A DNA stretch of 64,000 nucleotides, from assembly GCF_012516395.1 (NCBI RefSeq), contig NZ_CP051206.1:2896501-2960500 (forward strand), in the 5' to 3' direction. Origin of the DNA: Dolichospermum flos-aquae CCAP 1403/13F. GTDB taxonomy: Bacteria > Cyanobacteriota > Cyanobacteriia > Cyanobacteriales > Nostocaceae. The translations under genes were made by a program, and so were the position numbers. The first letter of the stretch is position 1. Every line of letters begins with the position of its first letter. This document shows positions 44,101-52,945 of the stretch, piece by piece. A model generated the notes under the pieces. The model saw only the letters and a list, made by a program, of their open reading frames with translations, searched no databases and was not told where the DNA came from.

Positions 44101-46775
44101 GGCTGGTTAGGATTGCTGACATCATAAACAATGACATCTCCTGTCCGTTCTAAACCAATAAAGGCATAAGTCCGACCGTTGATAACTCCAACTACAACAC
44201 CTTCTGGTTCGGGTCCTTTGTTGTCGCTGCGGCTGTCGAAGCTGGCGGTTGTACCATCGGAGTTAAATAGGGTTGGGACTTTTGTAGCTGTGATTTGTTC
44301 CAGTTGCTCGCCACTATCAAATACTTGAGTCCCGTTACTATTCCAAATAGAGAAGGAACGCGCCCCAAAGGATTCAATCCGATCCATATCTCCGTCTCCG
44401 TTGGTGTCTCCTGTGGCGTTGGTTAGTTGTAAACGTCCCAAGTTAGCGTTTAGTTTCAGGGTTGCTGCATTGGGGAAAACTGTTGGATCTAAAACATATC
44501 CGGCTGCACCAACGCGAATTTCTTCATTAAATCCTGTATAGGCACGGGAATCACCTTCGTTGGCAGTGATGTAGTAGGCTTGACCATTAATGCTAAAACT
44601 AGCGATCGCATCTGGTTGATATAATCCAAATACAGGCCAGTTTTGAATATTAATCCCACCATCTTGATCACTAGCATCTATGCCATTACCGGGAAGACTA
44701 TAATCTTTTACACCCAAGGGGATAATTTGGGTAATTGTAGCAGTGGCAATATCCAGAATAGCGATCGCATTGTTTTCTTGCAATGTAATCCGCGCTGTTA
44801 AACCATCGGGTGCTACAGCAATGTATTCTGGTTCTAAATCCTGGGCAACTGTCGAACCGGGTCCGGTAATTCTCACACCAGATGCTTTTAAGGATGCAAT
44901 CTGACTATTAAAACTGGTAAAAGTGGCAGTTTGTACTGTAGCACTGGCAACACCACCAGCAATATTGATAATACTAACAGAACCTTCTGGATCAACTGAA
45001 TTAGCTTGTCCGTAGCTGTTGGGTTCTCCCTCATTGGCCACTAATACCTTTGTGCCATCAGGGGTAAAGGTGAGCATATCTGGCAATGCACCCACATCTA
45101 CTGCATTGATAAAGCTACCATTGCCGGCATTAAAAAAGGCGACTTTCCCTGTTTGTTGGGCAAGGGTTGTAGTGTTCTGCACTGCATAAGCTACAGCAAC
45201 CACACCATTTTTCACCGCCACACTGTTGGGAATTAATGCCGTACCCGCAGGAGGTGTGATTGTGGGTGTCAAACTACCAGCTAAAGCCAGAGTGCCAGTA
45301 TTGCTGACGGTATAAAATTCAATGATATTACCAGCAACGACGAATAGGCGATCGCTAACTGGGTCAAAAGCCGATATTTCCGCCCCATTAACACTGGTAG
45401 CGCCACCGACTTTGGTTAAAACGCTGGTGTCATTGTTGGTAATAGTAATATTTTGGGAAGTTGTCACCCCCAAAGAGATGCCCGCAGATGGTGTACTAAT
45501 TGTTAAAGTTGCGGTTTCTGTTCCTTCAACTACGGCATCATCAGCCACAATAAAGGAGACAGAACCGGAAGTTTGTCCACTGGCAATAGTAATTGTAGGT
45601 TTGCTGAGGTAATAATCGCTGGCTGTAATCCCAGTTCCTGATACACCTAAGTTAACAGTTTGATTACCGGAAACCGCACTAGAAGCGGTAGCGGTAACAG
45701 TGATAATTATTGTTCCTGCTTCTGTACTAGCATTGGAACTGACAGATAAGTTAACTGTAGGTGTTGCCGGGACATCATTATCAGTGATGGTGATGTTTTG
45801 TGAAGTGGTGCTGCCTAATATCAAACCACTTGAAGGGCTACTGATGGTTAATGTTGCAGTTTCTGTCCCTTCTACTAAAACATCATCAACAACAGTAAAA
45901 GTGACAGAACCTGTGGTTTGTCCATTGAGGATAGTAATAATGTTATTGGTGAGGGTATAATCACCGGACGTGATACCTGTTCCGGTTACACCTAAGTTAA
46001 CTGTTTGATTACCAGAAACGGCACTAGAGGCTGTAGCGGTGACTGTAATTACAGTTGTACCTGTTTCTGAACCAGTGTTGGAACTTATAGACAAGTTAAC
46101 TGTAGGTGTTGTAGGAACAGACGTAGACGCAGAAAAACTAACATTATCAATTGCTAGTCCATCATCATTCCCCGCATCGTTAGAATCTGACCAACGCAGC
46201 CACAGAGTCTGTCCAGGTTGCCAAGAAATGCCTGTAATAGTAGAACTGAGGGAGGTTTGATTAGCTGCTGAGTTACCATCTAGGGATACATCAGGAGTAA
46301 TAGTTTGATTTCCTCCAGGACCAACTAAGTTTAAAGCAGTGACAGAAGTAAATGTTCCATTATTAATAGCAGTGTTACCAATGCCATAGGAAAAGGCTGT
46401 AATATTTTGAACCGCACTACTATTTCTACCGTCTCTCCACCACTCACCTATATAGCTGAGGGTAAATCGAGTTAATATATTGCCTGTATTATTGACTAGC
46501 TCCAATCCAAAGATAGATGTTAAAGAACCAGAAGCAAATGAGCCTAACGCTCTTTCATTAGATCCTGTAGCTCCAAATAGAATCGTGTCACCTGTGGTAA
46601 CTGCTCCTGTATGTACTCGAAGGAAAGTATTAGCATTTGTATCTGATTCAATAAATGTCCAACCAGTGGGCAATGTAGTAGCAGCAACAGTAGCTATATT
46701 ATTCGCAGGCACAGTCGTAAAGAGATTATCAAAATTCTGAGAGTAAGTACCACCCTGATATGAAGCTGCTGGCAT
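41115..46775 (-). CDS. giant extracellular nuclease (ExeM/NucH type) with Calx-beta, choice-of-anchor I and RTX domains
   Basis: 1886 residues, no signal peptide, good AAGGAG site. Order: an N-terminal lectin-like domain (YSQNFDNLFTTVP ... ~1-215), two Calx-beta domains (TVNLSISSNTGSETGTTVI and its repeat, ~225-445), a beta-propeller choice-of-anchor I domain (~450-940; VAPDGLTARITLQENNAIAI), an OB-like NucH domain (YVSDIQGTGSTFNSAFGG), an endonuclease/exonuclease/phosphatase domain (LKVASFNVLNYFNG, LMEIENDGYG, LLLGDFNAYAQEDP, ASDHDPVLVGL, ~1225-1560), a cadherin-like repeat, He_PIG and RTX repeats (GGAGNDRIYGGAGDDILYGG). It should degrade extracellular DNA after type I export, supplying nucleotides to the nearby PhoX-like phosphatase. 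Confidence 0.9.
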   Translation of the reverse strand: MPAASYQGGTYSQNFDNLFTTVPANNIATVAATTLPTGWTFIESDTNANTFLRVHTGAVTTGDTILFGATGSNERALGSFASGSLTSIFGLELVNNTGNILTRFTLSYIGEWWRDGRNSSAVQNITAFSYGIGNTAINNGTFTSVTALNLVGPGGNQTITPDVSLDGNSAANQTSLSSTITGISWQPGQTLWLRWSDSNDAGNDDGLAIDNVSFSASTSVPTTPTVNLSISSNTGSETGTTVITVTATASSAVSGNQTVNLGVTGTGITSGDYTLTNNIITILNGQTTGSVTFTVVDDVLVEGTETATLTISSPSSGLILGSTTSQNITITDNDVPATPTVNLSVSSNASTEAGTIIITVTATASSAVSGNQTVNLGVSGTGITASDYYLSKPTITIASGQTSGSVSFIVADDAVVEGTETATLTISTPSAGISLGVTTSQNITITNNDTSVLTKVGGATSVNGAEISAFDPVSDRLFVVAGNIIEFYTVSNTGTLALAGSLTPTITPPAGTALIPNSVAVKNGVVAVAYAVQNTTTLAQQTGKVAFFNAGNGSFINAVDVGALPDMLTFTPDGTKVLVANEGEPNSYGQANSVDPEGSVSIINIAGGVASATVQTATFTSFNSQIASLKASGVRITGPGSTVAQDLEPEYIAVAPDGLTARITLQENNAIAILDIATATITQIIPLGVKDYSLPGNGIDASDQDGGINIQNWPVFGLYQPDAIASFSINGQAYYITANEGDSRAYTGFNEEIRVGAAGYVLDPTVFPNAATLKLNANLGRLQLTNATGDTNGDGDMDRIESFGARSFSIWNSNGTQVFDSGEQLEQITATKVPTLFNSDGTTASFDSRSDNKGPEPEGVVVGVINGRTYAFIGLERTGDVIVYDVSNPNQPKFIQYINTPEDVAIEGLTFISAADSPTGKPLLVTANEVSKTVAVFEIKPPTYVSDIQGTGSTFNSAFGGTQTIEGIVTRAFLGATKLNGFYVQEEDADGDGNSATSEAIFVYDPSGKFTGNVGDKVRITGTVKEFTSTSNGNISSLTQLDITSGTVANLGASILPTAVNIQLPVTSVSDLERYEGMLVNISAGSGNLTVTENYQLGRFGQVVLAADGSSNQAGTDARLDQYTQFNAASVSGYAAYQADIAKRKIYLDDGSGTQNLDPTIFGRGGNPLSAANTLRSGDTVANITGILDERFEGYRIQTSTGVNFTPSNARPNTPPAVGGTLKVASFNVLNYFNGNGTGGGFPTPRGANNVTEFNRQRDKIIQAIINSGADVMGLMEIENDGYGSTSAIQDLINGLNAIAGAGTYAFINPDASLGSDAIAVGLIYKSSKVTPVGAAATMPDNYGTGAFDVVGRKPLAQTFQQISTGELFTAVVNHFKSKGSSSGGVGDADAGDGQGLSNGTRTRQAQDLAQWLATKPTGTNDADYLLLGDFNAYAQEDPITTLASAGYGNLLSNTSYSYVFDGQVGALDHALGNNSLATQVTGAEKWHINADEPTVLDYNTEFKSAGQIISLYNADQFRASDHDPVLVGLNLNSAPSNVTLSATSTNENVTANSLVGTFSTTDPTIGDTFTYSFVPGTNDNAAFTISQNQLQIKASPNFETKSIYNIRVRTTDNGGLTFDKALTINVNDLNEAPVINTPIPLQTVDNTSVFNYTIPNNVFSDPEGDALTYSASGLPSWLTFSPTTKTFTGTANTLGTNTIGVSVNDGYGHTTSTNFDVVVRTGTKISTGLTGVIDFSTSTTPTNIVGSAGADTIYGGSAADYIQGGDGNDTIYGGAGNDRIYGGAGDDILYGGLGNDNLYGGLGRDTFVLEQGKGFDIANDFTPVNDYLGLSGTLTFGTGNSTTDVTVSALGTTNTKVFGPDGVELMRLLNVTPGQLTAANFHSGF

Positions 46776-46997
46776 TTTTAGTTTCTCCTTAAAAAATTAG
46801 TTAGCTGGTAAATGAAAGCTATTTCAGAGGGAACAGGGAACAGGCAACTTTCTAACAGGAAAAACTCATGTTTAAAAACATGAGATTGAAATAATGACAC
46901 TGTTTTTTTCGGGCTACGCATCTTTTAAAAACATCTTTTTTTTGACAGAGGCTCTAAACTGGTGCAAATGAGTGTTTCTTATCTGTTCCCTGCGATG

Positions 46998-47039
46998 CAC
47001 TGAGCTTGTCGATAGCGAAGCGTGGCGTAAGCCATAGTG
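46998..47039 (-). repeat. 42-bp dispersed repeat (copy 2)
   Basis: Inverted copy of 7268-7309 with about three differences; 40 kb away. Confidence 0.75.
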
Positions 47040-47161
47040 TTCCCTTTTCCCTTCTTTTCTAAATGTTTTTGATTAGCGATCGCTATATTCAGCAGAAGAT
47101 GGTATTATGTTGTTGTAGACAGCAAAAGATAAACTACAAAAATGAGATTTGTAGTTAGGGT

Positions 47162-47192
47162 GATAGCGAAGCGCTGCTGCAAGCAGTTCGCT
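47162..47192. repeat. short dispersed palindromic repeat
   Basis: GATAGCGAAGCGCTGCTGCA followed by AGCAGTTCGCT. It shares GCTGCTGCAAGCAG with 16691-16723 and GATAGCGAAGCG with 47012-47023. Confidence 0.6.
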
Positions 47193-47484
47193 TGGGATTT
47201 ATCGAGATTAATTTTCAGCAATTGCTAAAAAACAACCGTATTACTACTTGTTTGTCGTAAATTTTTCTGTCAATAATTAGATTATCCCAGTAAGATTAAG
47301 AAGTAATTAGGAGAAAATTAAATAACAGTTAATATTAATGCCGTATTTATACTAATAAAATCTGAATTTGTCATTATTCAATAAATATCAAATATTCCCC
47401 TATCATCGGCTGATCTGTGTAAGTAGGTGAACACAATAAAACCAAACTGTGTAAAGAAACGTAAAATCGCTGAAAACTTCTTTA

Positions 47485-47547
47485 CTCTTGCCTCTTGCCT
47501 CTTGCCTCTTGCCTCTTGCCTCTTGCCTCTTGCCTCTTGCCTCTTGC
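47485..47547. repeat. STRR: nine exact CTCTTGC heptamers
   Basis: Nine perfect tandem copies of CTCTTGC (63 bases), downstream of the CHASE2-GGDEF gene. It is a classic heterocystous-cyanobacterial short tandem repeat. Perfect copies imply recent slippage; length should vary between strains. Confidence 0.95.
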
Positions 47548-47625
47548 CTTGCCATAACGACAATTTTCAACGCCAACCTAGTTAATTGATTGATTGATAA
47601 TTCACCAGCAATATCAAAATTACTA

Positions 47626-49236
47626 TTAATTTATACCCAATTCTTTAGAAGTAATCATACAAAAGCGATCGCGTCCTTCTTTTTTAGCACGATAAAGTGC
47701 GTCGTCTGCTGTTTTAATGAAGAATGCAGCCGGAATATCAGCAGTAGGAATTAAAGTAGCAATTCCTAAACTGACCGTAACATATTCACTTACCTCAGAA
47801 GCTGAATGCAAAATTGCCAATATTTTCACTTGATCACGGATTTTTTCGGCTACAACTATTGCACCTTCTGCATTTGTATTTGGTAAAATTACTACAAATT
47901 CTTCTCCTCCATATCGCGCTACTAAATCACTAGGTCTTTTAATAGCTTGACTCATGGCAAAAGCCACTTTTTGTAAACAACTATCTCCCGCTTGATGTCC
48001 GTAAGTATCGTTATATCGTTTAAAAAAATCTACATCACACAAAATCAGGGAGAGTGCAGATTTGTCCCTGGCCATGCGTCCCCACTCTTGCTGCAAATAT
48101 TCATCAAATCGGTGACGATTAGGAATTTGCGTGAGGCTGTCGTAATTAGCCAGACGGTAGAGAGTTTGATTTTCGGCTTTAAGGTTCAGATCATCTTGCC
48201 AAATTACAATTCCAGTTGTCATTCCTAATAAAGTTATTGGTGCAGCCACAGGTAGCCAATAATTGATTTTTAGCATGAGCAAACTGAAAATTTCCCAGAG
48301 TACACATAGCCCTATACAGAATCCTAATTTTTTCCTAGAATGCCAACGAACAATTACTAAACCCCAGACTGGACCTGCTAATAGTAATAATATTATCCAT
48401 GCCCCAGAAGGAAAAAGATCGAGAAAATTATTTTGAAATACATTATTAATAAAAGTTGCTTGTAAGTAAACTCCGCCCGTGGGTGGATCATAATTAAAGG
48501 GCGTGACTAAAACATCAATACCAGGAGCAGTAACTCCTACTAAAACAATTTTATTTTTAAATAAATCGGCTGATACTTTCCCCTGCACTACATCACTAAA
48601 GGAATAGTGAGGCATTTGCTGAACCTGACTAGGCCAGTTAATCCATAATGGCTGCTCTAAATTAGGCAAAGGGGGTATTTCCATAAAAGTTCCATAAGCC
48701 CGGATAGCCGCAATTCCTAATAAAGAAATACCATTTTTTAGTGGCTGTACATTACGGATTATACCATCTCCATCTTTCTGACTGAATATATGTCCTGTAG
48801 TTATTGCGGCCTGTTCTAGTTCAGGGACAGGAAACCAAGGTTTTCCTTGAGTATCCCAAGCCTCTGCCAATACCACTTTACCATGTTGTTTCATAGCCTT
48901 TGCCAGAGCCGTATCATCGGGGCTAGACTCAGAAAAAATAATATCGAAGACAACTACATTTGGCTGGGCTGTATCGAGTACATTTAATAGCTCTATATAT
49001 CTTCTCCGTGTCCAGGGAAATTGTTTAAACACTGCCAAACTTTTGTCATCTATTGTCACTACTACTATCTGCTGATTCCAGTCAATATTTCCCCGTAGTC
49101 GGAATAGGGTGTTATATGTTATCCATTCTAAAGGTTGGAAAATTCCCAGTAACAGGAAACAAATAACTATCAACATGGCTATAAAACCAGGAAACAATTT
49201 CCCAAATAACCGCTGGATTTCTGTGAACATGATCAT
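47626..49236 (-). CDS. CHASE2-domain diguanylate cyclase
   Basis: 536 residues. An N-terminal membrane helix (LFPGFIAMLIVICFLLLGIF) is followed by an extracytoplasmic CHASE2 sensor (~40-270: VVVTIDDKSLAVFKQFPWTR, VFDIIFSESSPDD, KIVLVGVTAPGIDVLVTPFN), then three helices (~275-345) and a C-terminal GGDEF domain with the active-site form RYGGEEFVVILP (A-site GGEEF) and DVDFFKRYNDTYGH. It makes c-di-GMP in response to a periplasmic signal. No RxxD inhibitory site is obvious right before GGEEF. It follows the FecR-like gene by 22 bases and is very likely co-transcribed with it. Confidence 0.93.
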   Translation of the reverse strand: MIMFTEIQRLFGKLFPGFIAMLIVICFLLLGIFQPLEWITYNTLFRLRGNIDWNQQIVVVTIDDKSLAVFKQFPWTRRRYIELLNVLDTAQPNVVVFDIIFSESSPDDTALAKAMKQHGKVVLAEAWDTQGKPWFPVPELEQAAITTGHIFSQKDGDGIIRNVQPLKNGISLLGIAAIRAYGTFMEIPPLPNLEQPLWINWPSQVQQMPHYSFSDVVQGKVSADLFKNKIVLVGVTAPGIDVLVTPFNYDPPTGGVYLQATFINNVFQNNFLDLFPSGAWIILLLLAGPVWGLVIVRWHSRKKLGFCIGLCVLWEIFSLLMLKINYWLPVAAPITLLGMTTGIVIWQDDLNLKAENQTLYRLANYDSLTQIPNRHRFDEYLQQEWGRMARDKSALSLILCDVDFFKRYNDTYGHQAGDSCLQKVAFAMSQAIKRPSDLVARYGGEEFVVILPNTNAEGAIVVAEKIRDQVKILAILHSASEVSEYVTVSLGIATLIPTADIPAAFFIKTADDALYRAKKEGRDRFCMITSKELGIN

Positions 49237-49258
49237 ACATTTTCAGTTCTTCCTGTTA

Positions 49259-50092
49259 TTAAGGAACAGCTAATTCATACTTTTGCTTTTTTCCTAAAGG
49301 TGTTGTGATACTAACTGCAATTTTTCGATTATTAGGAAGGGCTGTTATCACCTCAAACTCTCCATTCTGATTGGTTATTAATGGCTCATTCGCTAAAATA
49401 ACTAAATTCACAGGATCTACTTTACCTGCAATTTTTGCCTGTTGATTGCCCATATCTGCCAGGATTTTTATTTGCAAAATAGTATCATCTCGTAAACGCA
49501 CTGGAGGTGAAGGTGGTTTTCCTGGAATTATCAAGCTTTGAAAACCTTTATTTACAGATACAGTTTTACCTTGAGCAGATGTTACCACCTGGCCTTTTAA
49601 AGTTGCTACCCCTGTTTTCCCACTAGGTTGGACAATAACACCAAATTCTGTACCTCTGACTCCTGTAATCCCTGCTGGAGTTTTAATTTCTAGTCTAGAT
49701 TCTCGATTGTTTAAAGGACGTACTTTTAAACGCACCTGTCCACCAGTTACTAGCAACTCTGTGACTTTTCCATTATTACTAGTGCTGTGCAGTTTTTGAA
49801 TTTGCAGTTTTGTATTTTCTGCCACTTCCACAAAAGCAATTTCTGTATCTAATGCTAACATCGTCCGAGAATTCTTTCCTGTACTAATGCTATCACCAAC
49901 CTTTTGCAACTTTGTGCCGACATTGGCAGGTTGGGAAGTTTGTTGATTTCCATAAATAACATTACCAAAAATGCTACGTACTTCTAAATAGCGGTTAACT
50001 CTTAAATGTAAATTATTTTTGGCTAATGCTTGCTGAAAGGTTAATAGGAAGATGAAAAATAAACTTAATAATAGCCAAGGTTTTTTAATCAC
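49259..50092 (-). CDS. secreted FecR-domain protein
   Basis: 277 residues with a signal peptide (MIKKPWLLLSLFFIFLLTFQ). A FecR domain follows: VGDSISTGKNSRTMLALDTE, a middle beta region TELLVTGGQVRLKVRPLN and IKTPAGITGVRGTEFGVIVQ, then GVATLKGQVVTSAQGKTVSV. A C-terminal beta-sandwich covers ~205-277. Cyanobacteria often place such FecR proteins beside CHASE2 cyclases, where they may be the periplasmic partner of the sensor. It is the first gene of the pair. Not an iron-citrate regulator in any visible sense: no sigma factor or TonB receptor is near. Confidence 0.88.
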   Translation of the reverse strand: MIKKPWLLLSLFFIFLLTFQQALAKNNLHLRVNRYLEVRSIFGNVIYGNQQTSQPANVGTKLQKVGDSISTGKNSRTMLALDTEIAFVEVAENTKLQIQKLHSTSNNGKVTELLVTGGQVRLKVRPLNNRESRLEIKTPAGITGVRGTEFGVIVQPSGKTGVATLKGQVVTSAQGKTVSVNKGFQSLIIPGKPPSPPVRLRDDTILQIKILADMGNQQAKIAGKVDPVNLVILANEPLITNQNGEFEVITALPNNRKIAVSITTPLGKKQKYELAVP

Positions 50093-50255
50093 TGAATTTT
50101 TTGGAAATTAGATTACCCCTGGATCTAATTTTAGGCGATCGCTTCTCTTGTGGCAAGTAAGCTGTCACGCATCTAGTTTTTGAACATGATCTAGGCTATA
50201 GGCGGGTTTCTGCCTCCAAATTATACAATTTAAGTGCGCGACAGCTTTTAAAAAT

Positions 50256-50579
50256 CTAGACATCCTCTGGTTCAAATTGTGCCACAGTTACAGCATTAAA
50301 TGCAAAAGATAAAACTAAGGGAATCGGACATTTAAACCAAAAAGTGTAAATCACTGCTAGGATAGTGGTAGAGATGGCAGCACAAGCCCAATACATTTCC
50401 TGATTAGTTAAACCATTTTTCTCTTTAATTACTCTTAACACATTCATTGGGATTGGTTCTGGCATGACTCCACCAGGAGGAAACGCCCAATAGTTACCAC
50501 GTCTCTCAACAAATAAATCTGTCCAGCCATTTTCTAAGCACCATGCTTCAATCCATTGAATAGAGTAATGATTTATCAT
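50256..50579 (-). CDS. conserved cyanobacterial small protein with C-terminal membrane hairpin
   Basis: 107 residues, not recognised. Residues 1-60 are soluble and Trp-rich (WIEAWCLENGWTDLFVERRG, YWAFPPGGVMPEPIP), followed by two hydrophobic segments (EMYWACAAISTTILAVIYTF and CPIPLVLSFAFNAVTVAQF). The mixture of aromatic, proline and acidic residues and a plausible start make it a real gene. No partner: gaps of >150 bases on both sides. Confidence 0.7.
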   Translation of the reverse strand: MINHYSIQWIEAWCLENGWTDLFVERRGNYWAFPPGGVMPEPIPMNVLRVIKEKNGLTNQEMYWACAAISTTILAVIYTFWFKCPIPLVLSFAFNAVTVAQFEPEDV

Positions 50580-51061
50580 ATAAATACCAATTTCCTTTGT
50601 TAATGTGTGCAGTTTGTCAATTTTAATAACTTAAAGATCTTAGTCAGATATAGCAGCAGTCAGCAGTAAAAATCTTTTGTTATCTAGCTTTTTTAGGAAA
50701 TTTTTTCCCTTATTCAAGTACATATCGCTATAACTTTTAGTTCATTGTTTTAAAGGTTTATCAAATTATTTTATACATATTAACAATCCTGTTTCCACAG
50801 CCATCACCATAACTAACAGATTATCAGTTGTCCTGACTACTAGACTTTAAAAGATAACAAACTTTACTTGTAATCAAACTTAATGAATTATTGTAATAAT
50901 GCCATCTTTTACTATAAAATATGTAAGCATTCAGCTAAAAGTGGATATTCAGAATGCTAATCAATTCAATTCTTGCTGATAGCTGACGGCTGAATGCTTA
51001 CCAAAATATTAACGTTTATGCAAACCCTAACTTGTCAAGTATCAATTTTGACTCATCAACT
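50580..51061. other. AT-rich spacer before the pentapeptide gene
   Basis: No gene, no strong hairpin. GTAAGCATTCAGC (near 50924) and GCTGAATGCTTACC (50989-51002) are inverted copies about 75 bases apart, forming a possible stem. Confidence 0.4.
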
Positions 51062-51550
51062 ATGTTTTGGCAAAAGAGCTTAGGATGGATTTTAGGAATT
51101 ATGGTTTGGTGCGTTGCACAGCCAGCATCAGCAGATTGGACTCATCCTTTATCATATAGCAATGCCGAATTGTCGAGACAAGATTTTTCGGGACAAAGTT
51201 TACAAGCTGCGGAATTTTCTAACGCTAACTTAGAAATGGCTAACTTTACAGGTGCGGACTTACGAGGAACAGTTTTCAGTGCTTCAGTCATGACAAAAGC
51301 AAATTTACATGGAGCAGATTTAACAAATGCGATGGTGAATGAGGTAAAATTAATAGGCGCTGATTTAAGTAATGCCGTTTTAATCGAAGCTCTTTTACTC
51401 CGCACCGTCTTTACAGATGTTAATATCACAGGTGCAGATTTTACGGACGCAATTTTAGATAAAGCGCAAATTAAAGAGCTATGTCAAAAAGCCAGTGGTG
51501 TAAATTCTCAAACTGGTGTAGAAACTCGTGAGTCCTTAGGATGTCAATGA
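51062..51550 (+). CDS. exported pentapeptide-repeat protein
   Basis: ATG 51062 (MFWQKSLGWILGIMVWCVAQ) is chosen over the TTG at 51032 because it gives a proper signal peptide ending PASA. The 162 residues contain about 15 A(D/N)LxX pentapeptides (ANLEMANFTGADLRG, ANLHGADLTNAMVN, ADLSNAVL, ADFTDAILDKAQ), building a right-handed quadrilateral beta-helix, and end with two Cys (ELCQK, SLGCQ) that may form a disulphide. Similar proteins are in the thylakoid lumen or periplasm. The stop overlaps purK by 4 bases, so the two genes are co-translated, though no functional link is evident. Confidence 0.88.
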   Translation: MFWQKSLGWILGIMVWCVAQPASADWTHPLSYSNAELSRQDFSGQSLQAAEFSNANLEMANFTGADLRGTVFSASVMTKANLHGADLTNAMVNEVKLIGADLSNAVLIEALLLRTVFTDVNITGADFTDAILDKAQIKELCQKASGVNSQTGVETRESLGCQ

Positions 51551-52677
51551 AACTTGGTATAATTGGTGGTGGACAACTGGCTTGGATGATGAAAGATGCA
51601 GCAGATAAGCTGGGAGTAGAATTAATAGTCCAAACTCCTAGTCCCAATGATCCAGCCGTATCTATTGCCCAACATAGCATTTTTGCCGCAGTTGATGATG
51701 CCGCTGCCACAGAAATTTTAGCGACAAAGTGTGATATCGTCACCTTTGAAAATGAATTTGTTAACCTTGCGGCTTTATCACTGCTAGAAAAACAGGGTGT
51801 TTGTTTTCATCCTCAACTAGCAGCTTTAGCACCTCTGTTAGATAAATATGAGCAACGGTGCTATTTACGGGATTTAGGTTTACCAGTTCCCCAGTTTTTG
51901 GCATTATCAGGGGAAAAAAAGCTAGAATCTCAAATTGAAAATTTGGGTTTTCCTGTGGTTCTCAAAGCCAGAAGACATGGATATGATGGTCAAGGAACTT
52001 TTATCATTCCCGATTTTGCAACTTTATCAAAAATAGTTAATCAAACTCATAGCCAGTTTTTAGTCGAAGAATTTGTGCCTTTTACCAAAGAACTGGCTAT
52101 AATTGCCGCCCGTTCTGTAAATGGGGAAATTGTCATCTATCCAGCGGTAGAAACTCTCCAGAAAGAACAGGTTTGTCGGTGGGTAATTGCCCCCGCTCAA
52201 ATCACCCAAGAGCAAAGTTTGCAAATTGAAGCGATCGCCCATAAACTATTAACTAGCCTCCAATATATAGGAGTCTGTGGCATTGAATTATTTCTCACCG
52301 CCGAAGGTAAAATCTTAATTAATGAAATAGCACCACGTACCCATAACTCTGGGCATTTTTCCCTGGATGCTTGTGAAACTTCCCAATTTGAACAACACCT
52401 GAGAGCAGTGTGTAGTTTACCATTAGGCAATACTAGATTACATTGTGCTAGTGCCGTGATGGTTAATTTGCTAGGATATGAAAACAGCCATTGTGACTAC
52501 CAAAAACAACGTCAACAATTAGCAAATATTCCCCAGGCTACTGTTCATTGGTACGGAAAAACAGAAGCTCGTCCAGGGCGTAAGCTAGGACATATCACCG
52601 TTTTATTAGATCAAGATCACACTAATGGAGTAGAGGAGATTATACACAAAATTGAATCTATCTGGTATCCCCAGTAG
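51547..52677 (+). CDS. purK: N5-carboxyaminoimidazole ribonucleotide synthase
   Basis: Start at 51547 (MKLGIIGGGQLAWMMKDAAD), a 4-base ATGA overlap with the previous gene; ATG 51541 is also open. 376 residues, ATP-grasp fold: N-terminal Rossmann GIIGGGQLAWMM, CDIVTFENEFV, LKARRHGYDGQGTFII (ATP loop), FTKELAIIAARSVNGEI, and LINEIAPRTHNSGHFSLDAC with catalytic and metal residues. It carboxylates AIR with bicarbonate and ATP in purine synthesis. The transcript probably reads on into 6S RNA, as in other cyanobacteria. Confidence 0.95.
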   Translation: MKLGIIGGGQLAWMMKDAADKLGVELIVQTPSPNDPAVSIAQHSIFAAVDDAAATEILATKCDIVTFENEFVNLAALSLLEKQGVCFHPQLAALAPLLDKYEQRCYLRDLGLPVPQFLALSGEKKLESQIENLGFPVVLKARRHGYDGQGTFIIPDFATLSKIVNQTHSQFLVEEFVPFTKELAIIAARSVNGEIVIYPAVETLQKEQVCRWVIAPAQITQEQSLQIEAIAHKLLTSLQYIGVCGIELFLTAEGKILINEIAPRTHNSGHFSLDACETSQFEQHLRAVCSLPLGNTRLHCASAVMVNLLGYENSHCDYQKQRQQLANIPQATVHWYGKTEARPGRKLGHITVLLDQDHTNGVEEIIHKIESIWYPQ

Positions 52678-52784
52678 AAATTTGCCAAAATTTTCCCAAA
52701 ATAAACACACAAACTATTTTTCAAAGCTATAATGAGTTAGTTGCACTACGACGATTGGTGACTGCCGTCAAGTTTTTTGATCTA

Positions 52785-52945
52785 TGTCTTTAACAACAAG
52801 GGAGCTAAACAATTCTCGTGGCAGTATACTGGGCTTGTACCCAGAAACTTTAAATGAGAACCCTCAGTTCCCACCTGGTTTAACCAGGTCATAAACTTAG
52901 GTAAAACGGCGTTGTGGTGAACTAAAAAATTTTAGCTCCCCGGTT
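52785..52945 (+). ncRNA. ssaA: 6S RNA
   Basis: Directly downstream of purK, where cyanobacterial 6S RNA genes lie. The closing stem is GGGAGCTAAA (52800-52809) paired with TTTAGCTCCC (52931-52940). Inside are the arm CTGGGCTTGTACCCAG (52829-52844), the hairpin CACCTGGTTTAACCAGGT (52872-52889) and the GCGTTGTGGTGAACT 3' strand. 6S RNA mimics an open promoter and binds RNA polymerase holoenzyme in poor growth. Exact ends are estimated; the 5' end may lie up to 25 bases further left. Confidence 0.85.

Larger units (their letters stand above)
46776..47625. other. 850-bp repeat-filled spacer
   Basis: No gene is credible. Besides the three repeats listed separately it has GGGAACAGGGAACAGG at about 46831, an ACATGAG/CTCATGT-like dyad near 46866-46886, a GCGATCGC octamer and AT-rich stretches. 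It must contain the promoter of the giant nuclease next to its start, but I see no clear -35/-10 or Pho box. Confidence 0.5.

Noticed and set aside
45322-46260. Plus-strand open frames opposite the giant nuclease gene
   Set aside because: Shadows of Val/Thr-rich beta-domain codons; no start signals, inconsistent with the strong minus-strand gene.
47485-47547. CRISPR-like array
   Set aside because: Uniform 7-base tandem units without spacers; it is an STRR.
47378-47563. Minus-strand open frame after the GGDEF gene
   Set aside because: Mostly QEARGKR repeats translated from the heptamer array.
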